A DNA stretch of 7,247 nt. Origin: Rhodanobacteraceae bacterium. GTDB lineage: Bacteria > Pseudomonadota > Gammaproteobacteria > Xanthomonadales > Rhodanobacteraceae. This document shows, piece after piece, positions 1 to 6,645 of the stretch; position 1 is the stretch's first letter; each line of letters opens with the position of its first letter. Below the pieces are notes generated by a model that made no database searches, was not told the origin of the DNA, and saw nothing but the letters and a program-made list of their open reading frames with translations. The stretch covers positions 1 through 7,247 of the forward strand of contig JAICIW010000110.1 in the NCBI GenBank assembly GCA_025928735.1, given 5' to 3'. The position numbers and the translations under genes are program-made.

Positions 1-106
1 ATACAAACCCGGTACCTGGGGGCCGAAAGAAGCCGACGCATTGATTGCCCACGCGGGCGGCTGGAACGATCCGCAACTCGATCCGGCGCCCGAGGTGGCC
101 CGATGA
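1..106 (+). CDS. zwf: Glucose-6-phosphate 1-dehydrogenase, C-terminal fragment
   Basis: This is the last 34 codons of a gene that enters from the left edge, read from base 2 to the TGA at 104-106. The peptide contains YKPGTWGP followed by EADALIAHAGGWND. That matches the conserved C-terminal pattern of bacterial Zwf (Y-x-x-G-[ST]-W-G-P, then A-D-x-L, then a Trp close to the end). The full enzyme oxidises glucose-6-phosphate to 6-phosphogluconolactone with NADP+ or NAD+ in the cytoplasm, the entry step of the oxidative pentose-phosphate and Entner-Doudoroff routes. The stop codon overlaps the next start as ATGA, and the downstream genes also handle glucose-6-phosphate, which supports the call. 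The active site lies outside the window, so the assignment rests on the tail motif and the gene context. Confidence 0.82.
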   Translation, partial: YKPGTWGPKEADALIAHAGGWNDPQLDPAPEVAR

Positions 107-801
107 GCGAGACCGCGCCCCTCGTTTTCCTGTTCGACGTCGACAACACGCTGCTCGACAACGATGGCGTGCAGGACGATCTCGACAAGCACGTCGCGGA
201 CGTGTTCGGCGCGGACGCCGCAAAGAAGTATTGGGAGATCTACGAGGGCCTCCGCGAAAAACTCGGCTATGCCGACTATCTCGGCGCCATCCAGCGCTTC
301 CGGCTCGAATGCGACGACGAACTGCGTGCGCAGGACTTGGCGGCGTATCTCCTGGAATATGATTTCGCGGCGCGCCTGTATCCCGGTGCGCTGGACGCGG
401 TTTCACACCTTGCGCAATTCGGCCGCTGCGTGGTGCTGTCCGATGGTGACGTGGTGCTGCAGCCGCGCAAGATCAATGTCTCCGGCATTGCCGATGCGGT
501 GCAGGGCCGGGTCTTGATCTACGTGCACAAGGAGCGCATGTTGGACGACGTGGTGCGACACTTTCCGGCCGCGCACTACGTGATGGTCGAAGACAAGTTG
601 CGCGTGCTGGACGGCATGAAACGCCACTGGCGCGACCGCCTGACCACGGTGTTCGTGCGCCAGGGCCATTACGCCAACGACCCGGCCGTCTTGAAGGAAT
701 ACCCGGCCGCCCAGATCACGCTGGATCACGTCGGCGAACTCGCGGGCATGGAGCCCCACGCCTTCCTTTTCCCCTTGCAACCGGCAACCGCCGCGGAGTG
801 A
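103..801 (+). CDS. HAD-superfamily hydrolase, probable phosphatase
   Basis: A 232-residue cytoplasmic protein with all four HAD motifs. Motif I is FDVDNTLLDND, with D12 as the expected nucleophile and D14 as the acid/base. Motif II is S113 in VVLSDGD, motif III is probably K143 in VHKERM, and motif IV is VEDK with E163 and D164. Residues of about 20-95 between motifs I and II form a helical cap, so it belongs to the capped subfamily I, whose members are mostly phosphatases of small metabolites. The ATG at 103 overlaps the zwf stop and is preceded by GAGGTGG at 92-98. It sits between zwf and tal, so a sugar-phosphate or by-product phosphatase is a reasonable inference. Nothing in the sequence identifies the substrate, and a regulatory role is also possible. 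The HAD assignment is firm and the function is open. Confidence 0.88.
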   Translation: MSETAPLVFLFDVDNTLLDNDGVQDDLDKHVADVFGADAAKKYWEIYEGLREKLGYADYLGAIQRFRLECDDELRAQDLAAYLLEYDFAARLYPGALDAVSHLAQFGRCVVLSDGDVVLQPRKINVSGIADAVQGRVLIYVHKERMLDDVVRHFPAAHYVMVEDKLRVLDGMKRHWRDRLTTVFVRQGHYANDPAVLKEYPAAQITLDHVGELAGMEPHAFLFPLQPATAAE

Positions 802-805
802 ATCG

Positions 806-1909
806 ATGAACCCTACCCAGAAATTGCACGACCTTGGCCAGAGCATCTGGCTGGACAACATCACGCGCGACATCCTCAACGACGGCACGCTCGCGAAATA
901 CATCGGCGACTGCAACGTCACCGGGCTGACGTCCAATCCGTCGATTTTCGACAAGGCGATTTCCGGCGGCACCGACTATGACGACGCGATCGCCGATTTG
1001 ATCGCCGACGGCCAGCAGGGCGAAGATCTATTCTTCGCCCTCGCGCTGCAGGATCTGACCCGCGCGGCTGATTTGTTCAAGCCGGCGCACGCGGCCAGCC
1101 ACGGCGTCGACGGCTTCGTGTCGCTGGAAGTCTCGCCATTGCTGGCCGACGAGACGCAAGCCACGATCGATTCCGCGATCGCGCTGCATGCCAAGGGCCA
1201 TCGCGACAACCTCTTCATCAAGATTCCCGGCACGCCCGCCGGCGTTCCGGCCATCGAGGAATCGATCTACCGGGGCGTGCCGATCAACGTGACCCTGCTG
1301 TTCTCGCGCGAGCAGTATCTCGCCGCCGCCGAGGCCTGGATGCGCGGGATCGAACGCCGCATCGCGGAAGGCAAGTCGCCCAAGGTGGAATCGGTCGCCT
1401 CGATCTTCGTCAGCCGTTGGGACGTGGCCGTCGCCGACAAGGTTCCCGTGGAACTCAAGGACCGGCTCGGCATCGCGATCGGCCAGCGCAGCTACAAGGC
1501 CTACGTCGAACTGCGCGAAAGTGCGCGCTGGAAGAAGCTCATCGCGGCCGGCGCGCATCCGCAGCGCCTGCTGTGGGCCAGCACCGGCACCAAGGATCCC
1601 AAGGCTTCCGACACCTTGTACATCGAGGCACTGGCCGCGCCCGACACCATCAACACCATGCCGGACAAGACGCTGCTGGCGTTCGCAGACCACGGAAAGC
1701 TGGGCGCGCCGATGGCGAAGGACGGCGGTGATTGCGAAAAGGTGATCGCGCAGTTCAAGGCGGCCGGTATCGATGATGCCGAGCTTGCCGGCAAGCTGCA
1801 ACGGGACGGGGCGGCGGCATTCGTGAAGTCGTGGAACGACCTGCTGAAGCGGATTGCACAGAAGCGTTCCAGCGTCGCCGAGGCCAAAGGACGGGGAGCG
1901 CGCGCATGA
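806..1909 (+). CDS. tal: Transaldolase, long form
   Basis: A 367-residue transaldolase. It moves a dihydroxyacetone unit between sedoheptulose-7-phosphate plus glyceraldehyde-3-phosphate and erythrose-4-phosphate plus fructose-6-phosphate, in the non-oxidative pentose-phosphate pathway. Visible family motifs are VTGLTSNPSIF (about residues 38-48), VDGFVSLEVSP (about 101-111) and the Schiff-base lysine K139 in FIKIPGT. The length and the N-terminal LGQSIWLDNITR pattern match the long type found in mycobacteria and cyanobacteria (TIGR00876-like), not the roughly 317-residue E. coli TalB type. Long-form transaldolases also occur fused to glucose-6-phosphate isomerase in some bacteria. Here pgi is a separate gene that starts within the tal stop codon. 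The ATG at 806 lies 4 bases after the HAD stop, with a GGAG at 795-798. The C-terminal tail is basic and looks unstructured. Confidence 0.95.
   Translation: MNPTQKLHDLGQSIWLDNITRDILNDGTLAKYIGDCNVTGLTSNPSIFDKAISGGTDYDDAIADLIADGQQGEDLFFALALQDLTRAADLFKPAHAASHGVDGFVSLEVSPLLADETQATIDSAIALHAKGHRDNLFIKIPGTPAGVPAIEESIYRGVPINVTLLFSREQYLAAAEAWMRGIERRIAEGKSPKVESVASIFVSRWDVAVADKVPVELKDRLGIAIGQRSYKAYVELRESARWKKLIAAGAHPQRLLWASTGTKDPKASDTLYIEALAAPDTINTMPDKTLLAFADHGKLGAPMAKDGGDCEKVIAQFKAAGIDDAELAGKLQRDGAAAFVKSWNDLLKRIAQKRSSVAEAKGRGARA
1893..1898 (+). promoter_or_regulatory. Ribosome binding site of pgi
   Basis: GGGGAG, with AAGGA just upstream at 1887-1891, lies 7 bases before the ATG at 1906. It sits inside the end of tal. 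It favours the 1906 start over an in-frame upstream ATG at 1831, which would add 25 residues with no counterpart in the Pgi family. Confidence 0.6.
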
Positions 1910-3546
1910 GCGCACCGTCGCTGCGCTCTACCGCCGAATGGCGGGCGCTCGCGCGTCACTGGCGGTCGTTGCGCGGCACGACGTTGAAACAATTGTTCGA
2001 TGGCGACGCGAAGCGTGGCACCCGCCTCGTCGCCAAAGGCGTGGGGCTGTACCTCGATTATTCGAAGAACCTGGTCACTGACGACACGCTTCGCTTGCTG
2101 CGGCAGCTCGCCAAGGCGCGAGGCGTCTTCGCGCGCCGCGACGCGATGTTCCGCGGCGACAAGATCAACGAAACCGAAAAACGTGCGGTGCTGCACGTCG
2201 CGCTGCGCGCGCCGCGGAACGAGCGCATCCTGGTGGATGGCACCAACGTCGTCCCCGAAGTGCACGAAGTGCTGGACCGCATGGCCGCGTTCAGTGAAAA
2301 AGTGCGCGCGGGCGAATGGCGCGGACATTCCGGCAAGCGCATCCGCAACGTGATCAGCATCGGCATCGGCGGTTCCGATCTCGGGCCCGTGATGGCCTAC
2401 GAGGCGCTGAAGCACTACAGCCGCCGCGACATGACGTTCCGCTTCGTGTCCAACGTCGATCCCACCGATTTCGTGGAGGCGACGCGTGACCTCGACGCCG
2501 CCGAAACGCTTTTCGTGGTCTGCTCGAAAACCTTCACCACCCTGGAAACGCTCACCAATGCGCATGCCGCGCGCGACTGGTGCCTGCAGAAACTCGGCGG
2601 TAACGAGGCGGCCGTGGCGAAGCACTTTGTCGCCGTTTCGACCAACGCCAAGGAAGTCGAAAAATTCGGCATCGACACGGCCAACATGTTCGGGTTCTGG
2701 GACTGGGTCGGCGGCCGCTATTCGATGGATTCGGCGATCGGACTTTCGACCATGCTCGCGATCGGGCCGGAAGCCTTCCGCGACATGCTGGCCGGTTTTC
2801 ATGCGATGGACGAGCATTTCAAGAGCGCGCCACCGGAAAGCAATCTGCCCTTGCTGATGGGGCTCATCGCGATCTGGTACAACGACTTCTTCGGCGCCCA
2901 AACCGTTGCGGTGCTGCCCTACGCCCAATACCTGAAACGCTTTCCGGCGTACCTGCAGCAGTTGACGATGGAGTCGAACGGCAAGCACGTCACGCTGTCG
3001 GGCGAACATGTCGACTACGCCACCGGCCCGATCTACTGGGGCGAACCCGGCACCAACGGCCAGCATTCGTTCTACCAGTTGATCCACCAGGGCACGCGGC
3101 TGATTCCGTGCGACTTCATCGGCTTCATGCACTCGTTGAATCCGCTCGGTGGTCAGCACGACTTGTTGATGGCCAACCTTTTCGCGCAGACCGAAGCGCT
3201 GGCGTTCGGCAAGACGCCGGAGCAGGTGCGCGCGGAAGGCACACCAGAATGGCTGGTACCGCACCGCGTGTGCGAAGGCAACCGTCCCACCAACACCTTC
3301 CTCGCCGACAGCCTCACGCCACACACGCTGGGCGCGTTGATCGCGCTGTACGAGCACAGCGTGTTCGTGCAGGGCGCGATCTGGCACATCGATTCGTTCG
3401 ACCAGTGGGGCGTGGAGCTTGGCAAGCAGCTGGCGAACAAGCTGATTCCGCAACTGCAGGATCAGAACGACCCCGATCTTGAACACGACAGTTCCACCAA
3501 TGCGCTGATCCGTCGCTATCGCGCCGCGCGCACGGAAGCCCGATGA
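1906..3546 (+). CDS. pgi: Glucose-6-phosphate isomerase
   Basis: A 546-residue enzyme interconverting glucose-6-phosphate and fructose-6-phosphate in the cytoplasm, close in length to E. coli Pgi (549). The first SIS domain carries IGIGGSDLGP (residues 152-161). Family signature 1 is GFWDWVGGRYS (263-273) and signature 2 is FDQWGVELGK, ending at 507. The expected catalytic residues are all present: R271, E356 in TMESNGK, H387 in GQHSFYQ and K507. The segment before EGNRPTN is about 8 residues shorter than in E. coli, which explains the offset of the final lysine. The start at 1906 overlaps the tal stop as ATGA and has a good ribosome binding site; the in-frame ATG at 1831 lies inside tal and is less likely. 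The stop overlaps the pgm start in the same way, so the three genes are probably translated in sequence. Confidence 0.97.
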   Translation: MSAPSLRSTAEWRALARHWRSLRGTTLKQLFDGDAKRGTRLVAKGVGLYLDYSKNLVTDDTLRLLRQLAKARGVFARRDAMFRGDKINETEKRAVLHVALRAPRNERILVDGTNVVPEVHEVLDRMAAFSEKVRAGEWRGHSGKRIRNVISIGIGGSDLGPVMAYEALKHYSRRDMTFRFVSNVDPTDFVEATRDLDAAETLFVVCSKTFTTLETLTNAHAARDWCLQKLGGNEAAVAKHFVAVSTNAKEVEKFGIDTANMFGFWDWVGGRYSMDSAIGLSTMLAIGPEAFRDMLAGFHAMDEHFKSAPPESNLPLLMGLIAIWYNDFFGAQTVAVLPYAQYLKRFPAYLQQLTMESNGKHVTLSGEHVDYATGPIYWGEPGTNGQHSFYQLIHQGTRLIPCDFIGFMHSLNPLGGQHDLLMANLFAQTEALAFGKTPEQVRAEGTPEWLVPHRVCEGNRPTNTFLADSLTPHTLGALIALYEHSVFVQGAIWHIDSFDQWGVELGKQLANKLIPQLQDQNDPDLEHDSSTNALIRRYRAARTEAR

Positions 3547-5192
3547 GCGCGGAGCAGATCAGTCCGCTTGCCGGCAAGCCTGCGCCGAAGGACATCCTTG
3601 TCGATGTCGGGAAGCTTCTGGCCGCTTATGCGGATATACGGCCTGACCCCGAGAACCCATCGCAACGAGTGTCGTTTGGCACGTCGGGACACCGCGGTTC
3701 CTCGCTGGCCGGCAGCTTCAACGAATGGCACATCCTCGCGATCACCCAGGCGATCTGCGACTACCGCGCGAAGGAGTCGGTCACCGGGCCGCTGTTCATC
3801 GGATTCGATACCCACGCGCTGTCGCAACCGGCATTCCGCAATGCGCTGGAAGTGCTGGCGGCGAACGGCGTCGAGGTGATTTCTTCCAAAGGTGGCGAAT
3901 TCACGCCGACCCCGGCGATCTCGCATGCGATCCTGGTGCACAACCGCGGGCGCGATAGCGGGCTTGCCGATGGCATTGTGATCACGCCCTCGCACAACCC
4001 GCCCGACAGCGGCGGTTTCAAATACAACCCGGTCAACGGCGGACCCGCCGGCACCGACATCACGGGCTGGGTGCAGAACCAGGCCAATCGCTATCTCGAA
4101 AACAAGCTCTCCGGCGTCAAGCGCGTGCCGTTCGTGCAGGCCTGTGCGGCGGCGACCACGCGCACGCACGACTACCTTGGCGCCTATGTTTCCGATCTCG
4201 TCCATGTCATCGATTTCGATGCGATCCGCGGCGCCGGCCTGAAACTGGCGGTCGATCCGCTGGGCGGGGCAGGGGTGCACTACTGGGCGCCGATCGCCGA
4301 ACGTTACAAGCTCGACCTGACGGTCGTGAGCGAGGAAGTCGATCCGCGTTTCGCCTTCATGACCGTGGACTGGGACGGCAAGATCCGGATGGATCCGTCG
4401 TCAGAATACGCGATGCAGCGCCTGCTGGCCTTGAAGGACAAGTACGACGTCGCGTTCGCGTGCGACACCGACCACGACCGTCACGGCGTGGTGACGCGTT
4501 CGTCGGGCTTGCTGCCATCGAATCACTATCTGGCCGTGATGATCGATTTCCTGTTCCGCGGACGCAAGCGCTGGCCCGGATCGGTCGCGATCGGCAAAAC
4601 GGTGGTCAGCACCGCGCTGATCGATCGCGTGGCCGACAAGCTCAAGCGCAAGGTCTACGAAGTGCCGGTCGGGTTCAAATGGTTCGCGCAGGGACTGGTC
4701 GATGGCTCGCTCGGCTTCGGCGGCGAGGAGAGCGCCGGGGCCTCGTTCCTGCGGATGGATGGTTCGGTGTGGACCACCGACAAGGACGGCATCGTGCCGG
4801 CACTGCTGTCGGCCGAAATCACGGCGCGGGCAGGGCGCAATCCCGGCGAGTGCTATGAGACGCTGGCGGACGAACTCGGGCGCCCTTTCACCGATCGAGT
4901 CGAGGCCGCGGCCTCCGATCCGCAAAAACGGAAACTGGCGGAGCTGACCGCCGATGAGCTCAAGCTCGAGAGCCTCGCCGGTAGCCCGGTGGTCCGCAAG
5001 CTCGACAAGGCCCCCGGAAACGGCGCCGCCATCGGCGGCGTCAAGGTCGTCACCGAGCATGGCTGGTTTGCAGCGCGGCCATCCGGCACCGAAGCGATCT
5101 ACAAGATTTACGCGGAAAGTTTCAGGGATGCCAACCACTTGCAATCCATTCTTGACGAGGCACAGCAAGTCGTCGACAGTGCGATTGCCTGA
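3543..5192 (+). CDS. pgm: Phosphoglucomutase (alpha-D-glucose phosphate-specific)
   Basis: A 549-residue alpha-D-phosphohexomutase close in length and sequence to E. coli Pgm (546). It interconverts glucose-1-phosphate and glucose-6-phosphate, linking glycolysis to glycogen and nucleotide-sugar synthesis. Domain landmarks in order are FGTSGHRG (residues 45-52), the phosphoserine loop ITPSHNP with S150, the Mg-binding loop DTDHDRHG with D308, D310 and D312, the sugar-binding loop GGEESAGAS (393-401), and the phosphate-binding loop RPSGTE (512-517) in the C-terminal domain. Every catalytic element is intact. The ATG at 3543 overlaps the pgi stop as ATGA, with GGAAG at 3534-3538. The TSGHRG and GGEESAG forms favour the glucose-specific branch over the PMM/PGM ManB/AlgC branch. 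Confidence 0.97.
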   Translation: MSAEQISPLAGKPAPKDILVDVGKLLAAYADIRPDPENPSQRVSFGTSGHRGSSLAGSFNEWHILAITQAICDYRAKESVTGPLFIGFDTHALSQPAFRNALEVLAANGVEVISSKGGEFTPTPAISHAILVHNRGRDSGLADGIVITPSHNPPDSGGFKYNPVNGGPAGTDITGWVQNQANRYLENKLSGVKRVPFVQACAAATTRTHDYLGAYVSDLVHVIDFDAIRGAGLKLAVDPLGGAGVHYWAPIAERYKLDLTVVSEEVDPRFAFMTVDWDGKIRMDPSSEYAMQRLLALKDKYDVAFACDTDHDRHGVVTRSSGLLPSNHYLAVMIDFLFRGRKRWPGSVAIGKTVVSTALIDRVADKLKRKVYEVPVGFKWFAQGLVDGSLGFGGEESAGASFLRMDGSVWTTDKDGIVPALLSAEITARAGRNPGECYETLADELGRPFTDRVEAAASDPQKRKLAELTADELKLESLAGSPVVRKLDKAPGNGAAIGGVKVVTEHGWFAARPSGTEAIYKIYAESFRDANHLQSILDEAQQVVDSAIA

Positions 5193-5204
5193 GGTGCATT
5201 TCCC

Positions 5205-5447
5205 ATGCCCACAAAGAAAACCAAGCCGTCCGTGCCCGACCGGTTCAAGGTCGGCGACCATGTCCGCTGGAACTCGGAAGCCGGTCACGTCAGCGGCGTG
5301 ATCACCAAGGTCCACGTCCGCGACTTCGATTACAAGGGCCACACCCATCGCGCCAGCAGCGACGATCCGCAATACGAGATCAAGAGCGACAAGACTGATC
5401 ACGTGGCCGCGCACCGCGGCAAGGTGCTGACCAAGCTTCCGAAATGA
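5205..5447 (+). CDS. DUF2945 / Hva1-TUDOR domain small protein
   Basis: An 80-residue basic protein that is almost entirely one domain. After a Lys-rich start of about 11 residues come F-K-V-G-D-H-V-x-W-N-S-E-A-G (14-27), G-V-I-T-K-V-H (31-37), D-F-D-Y-K-G (40-45) and Y-E-I-K-S-D-K-T, with a following V-A-A-H (57-70). This is the pattern of the DUF2945 / hypervirulence-associated TUDOR family (PF11160), a small beta-barrel fold whose biochemical role is not established. A GAGGTG at 5191-5196 overlaps the pgm stop and lies 8 bases before the ATG. The gene begins only 12 bases after pgm, so it could be the last gene of the sugar operon by read-through, although its role seems unrelated. There is no signal peptide or membrane segment. 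Confidence 0.88.
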   Translation: MPTKKTKPSVPDRFKVGDHVRWNSEAGHVSGVITKVHVRDFDYKGHTHRASSDDPQYEIKSDKTDHVAAHRGKVLTKLPK

Positions 5448-5579
5448 ACGGCGCCGACCATGACGATGCCGGTCACGCCGGATACCGCTCGCATTCAGTG
5501 CAACGGCGATAGCCTGATAGCTGGATTGCCCGCACGCGCGGCAACCCGGTATCTGCAATCTGCATGGAGGCAGACGCAC
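5448..5579 (+). other. Leader between the DUF2945 and PRC-barrel genes
   Basis: 132 bases with no gene that I can support. The frame of the next gene is open back to an ATG at 5460, but no ribosome binding site precedes that codon, and the extra 40 residues do not resemble a PRC-barrel N-terminus. Two short inverted repeats occur: GATACC (5481-5486) with GGTATC (5548-5553), and TTGCC with GGCAA around 5526-5544. They may fold in the mRNA but are short enough to be chance. I see no convincing promoter boxes or terminator. Confidence 0.4.
5566..5570 (+). promoter_or_regulatory. Ribosome binding site of the PRC-barrel gene
   Basis: GGAGG lies 9 bases before the ATG at 5580. It is the only good Shine-Dalgarno match upstream of this frame and sets the start at 5580 and not 5460. 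Confidence 0.7.
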
Positions 5580-5972
5580 ATGGCTGAGTCCGTCAAATTT
5601 CTCTATTCCCGTTTTCTTTCGGCATCCACGCTCATCGGCGCGCAGGTCAGGAATCCGCAGGACGAATCCCTAGGCGACCTCAAGGACGCCATGATCGACA
5701 CCGCCAGCGGCAAGATCGCCTATGGCGTGTTGAGCTTTGGCGGCGTTCTCGGCGTCGGCAACAAGTTGTTCGCCGTGCCTTGGGATTCATTCCGCGTCGA
5801 TCCGGAAAAGGAGCGCCTGGTTCTCGACGTATCCAAGGATCGACTGAAGGATGCGCCGGGGTTCGACGCCGACCACTGGCCGAACTTTGCTGATCCGAAT
5901 GTCGCGGGCGAAGTCGACAGGCACTATGCCGCAAGCACGACTCGAGAGCACCAGATCCTGCATCCGGATTAG
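5580..5972 (+). CDS. PRC-barrel domain protein
   Basis: A 130-residue soluble protein. Residues of about 14-90 form a PRC-barrel (PF05239 type): S-T-L-I-G-A-Q-V-R-N (16-25), then L-G-D-L-K-D-A-M-I-D (31-40), G-K-I-A-Y-G-V-L-S-F-G-G (44-55), L-F-A-V-P-W-D-S-F (63-71) and L-V-L-D-V (80-84). It then carries the P-G-F-D-x-D-x-W-P segment (93-101) that often follows the barrel in small bacterial PRC proteins. PRC-barrels are binding or scaffold domains, first described in photosynthetic reaction centre subunit H and in RimM. Free-standing ones like this are common next to stress-related genes, but their function is mostly unknown. The start was chosen from the GGAGG at 5566-5570; an upstream in-frame ATG at 5460 would add 40 unlike residues. 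It follows the DUF2945 gene, which suggests a small stress-linked pair, as inference only. Confidence 0.85.
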   Translation: MAESVKFLYSRFLSASTLIGAQVRNPQDESLGDLKDAMIDTASGKIAYGVLSFGGVLGVGNKLFAVPWDSFRVDPEKERLVLDVSKDRLKDAPGFDADHWPNFADPNVAGEVDRHYAASTTREHQILHPD

Positions 5973-5982
5973 TTTTACGCGT

Positions 5983-6007
5983 CGAAGCCCGATAGGGTGG
6001 GACTTCG
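5983..6007 (+). other. Hairpin downstream of the PRC-barrel gene
   Basis: CGAAG-CCC (5983-5990) can pair with GGG-A-CTTCG (5999-6007), giving an 8-pair stem with one bulged A and an 8-base loop, 11 bases after the PRC-barrel stop. No T-tract follows, so it is not a standard intrinsic terminator. It may be a weak terminator, a 3'-end stabilising structure, or chance. Confidence 0.3.
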
Positions 6008-6054
6008 CAACCGTCAGGACCGCGGGGCATGCTGACCCCTTGGTCGATCCTTGA

Positions 6055-6084
6055 TTGATGCAAATGCCTATTGTGTCAAATTAT
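6055..6084 (+). promoter_or_regulatory. Possible sigma-70 promoter for the membrane-protein gene
   Basis: The stretch 6051-6087 is clearly AT-rich within GC-rich surroundings. TTGATG (6055-6060) resembles a -35 box, and AATTAT (6079-6084) is a 4-of-6 match to a -10 box at an 18-base spacing. TATATG at 6082-6087 is an alternative -10. This would leave a 5' leader of about 155 bases before the ATG at 6249. The remainder of the 276-base gap (5973-6248) shows no gene that I can support. Confidence 0.35.
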
Positions 6085-6235
6085 ATGCGGGCAAAGGGAG
6101 CGTGAGAAGCCGCCGACCCCCGATGCTTCCGCCCTCCCACGCCGTTCCGGATTTGCTGGCCGCGACCGCCATGTGACGCGGTTTTCACGGCTGTCGTGCT
6201 TTGATCGAGTGCCGTCGCGAACCGCGTGTGCGACC

Positions 6236-6241
6236 AGGAGG
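6236..6241 (+). promoter_or_regulatory. Ribosome binding site of the membrane-protein gene
   Basis: AGGAGG, within the longer run AGGAGGGGG (6236-6244), lies 7 bases before the ATG at 6249. It is a near-perfect Shine-Dalgarno and sets the start there; the frame is open further upstream, but no other start has such a site. Confidence 0.8.
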
Positions 6242-6248
6242 GGGTTCC

Positions 6249-6596
6249 ATGTTGCTGACCAGTTTCATCCTTTTCGCGATCACGGCATTTCTCGGGATCT
6301 GCATGGCCGGTATCCGGGAGGCCCGCCGTCGCAACCCGCCGGCGTGGCTGACCATGTTCCATGGTTTGCCTGCGGCGGCCGGACTCACGTTGCTTCTGTA
6401 CGCCACTTTCGCGCTCGGTGTTCCGAGACTGGCGACCGCGGCATTGATCCTGTTCCTGATCGCTGCGGGCGGAGGCGCGGTGCTCAACCTGGTCTATCAG
6501 CAGCGCGGGCAACTGTTGCCGCGCTGGCTGATGTATCTCCACCTGCTGCTGGCCGTGAGCGGATTCGTGCTGCTTGCGATTGATGTATTTGCGTGA
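6249..6596 (+). CDS. Small four-helix membrane protein, unknown function
   Basis: A 115-residue hydrophobic protein that I do not recognise as a named family. Four membrane segments are visible, at about residues 2-22, 33-57, 62-83 and 91-114. A basic loop after helix 1 (REARRRN) and another after helix 3 (QQRGQ..PR) suggest that the connecting loops 1-2 and 3-4 face the cytoplasm, by the positive-inside rule. The protein is internally repeated: W-L-x-x-F-H-x-L-x-A-x-x-G at 33-45 recurs at 93-105, placing W33/W93, H38/H98 and G45/G105 exactly 60 residues apart. The paired histidines in helices 2 and 4 could bind a cofactor such as haem or a metal, but that is speculation. The start is fixed by the strong AGGAGG at 6236-6241. 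It seems to be transcribed on its own and converges on the kinase gene 49 bases away. Confidence 0.8.
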   Translation: MLLTSFILFAITAFLGICMAGIREARRRNPPAWLTMFHGLPAAAGLTLLLYATFALGVPRLATAALILFLIAAGGGAVLNLVYQQRGQLLPRWLMYLHLLLAVSGFVLLAIDVFA

Positions 6597-6645
6597 GTGT
6601 CGCGCCAGCGTGTGATGCGGGCGCGGCGGATAGTCGAGGGCCAGC

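Noticed and set aside
1501..3486. A 661-codon open frame on the - strand opposite pgi
   Set aside because: It lies antisense to tal and pgi, whose catalytic motifs are all intact. Its His/Arg/Val-rich translation is typical of antisense frames in GC-rich genes.
4401..5579. A 392-codon open frame on the - strand opposite pgm and the DUF2945 gene
   Set aside because: It is antisense to two well-supported genes and has no recognisable domain or ribosome binding site.
6051..6064. Possible FNR/ANR-type site (TTGAT, 4 bases, then GCAAA)
   Set aside because: The first half matches TTGAT, but the second half matches only 2 of 5 bases of ATCAA, which is not enough to support a site.
6169..6191. Inverted repeat GTGA...TCAC in the gap before the membrane gene
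   Set aside because: The stem is only about 4 pairs plus mismatches, with no T-tract or other element; expected by chance.
6597..6645. Bidirectional terminator between the convergent membrane and receiver genes
   Set aside because: The 49-base gap has no clear stem-loop with a T-run on either strand.
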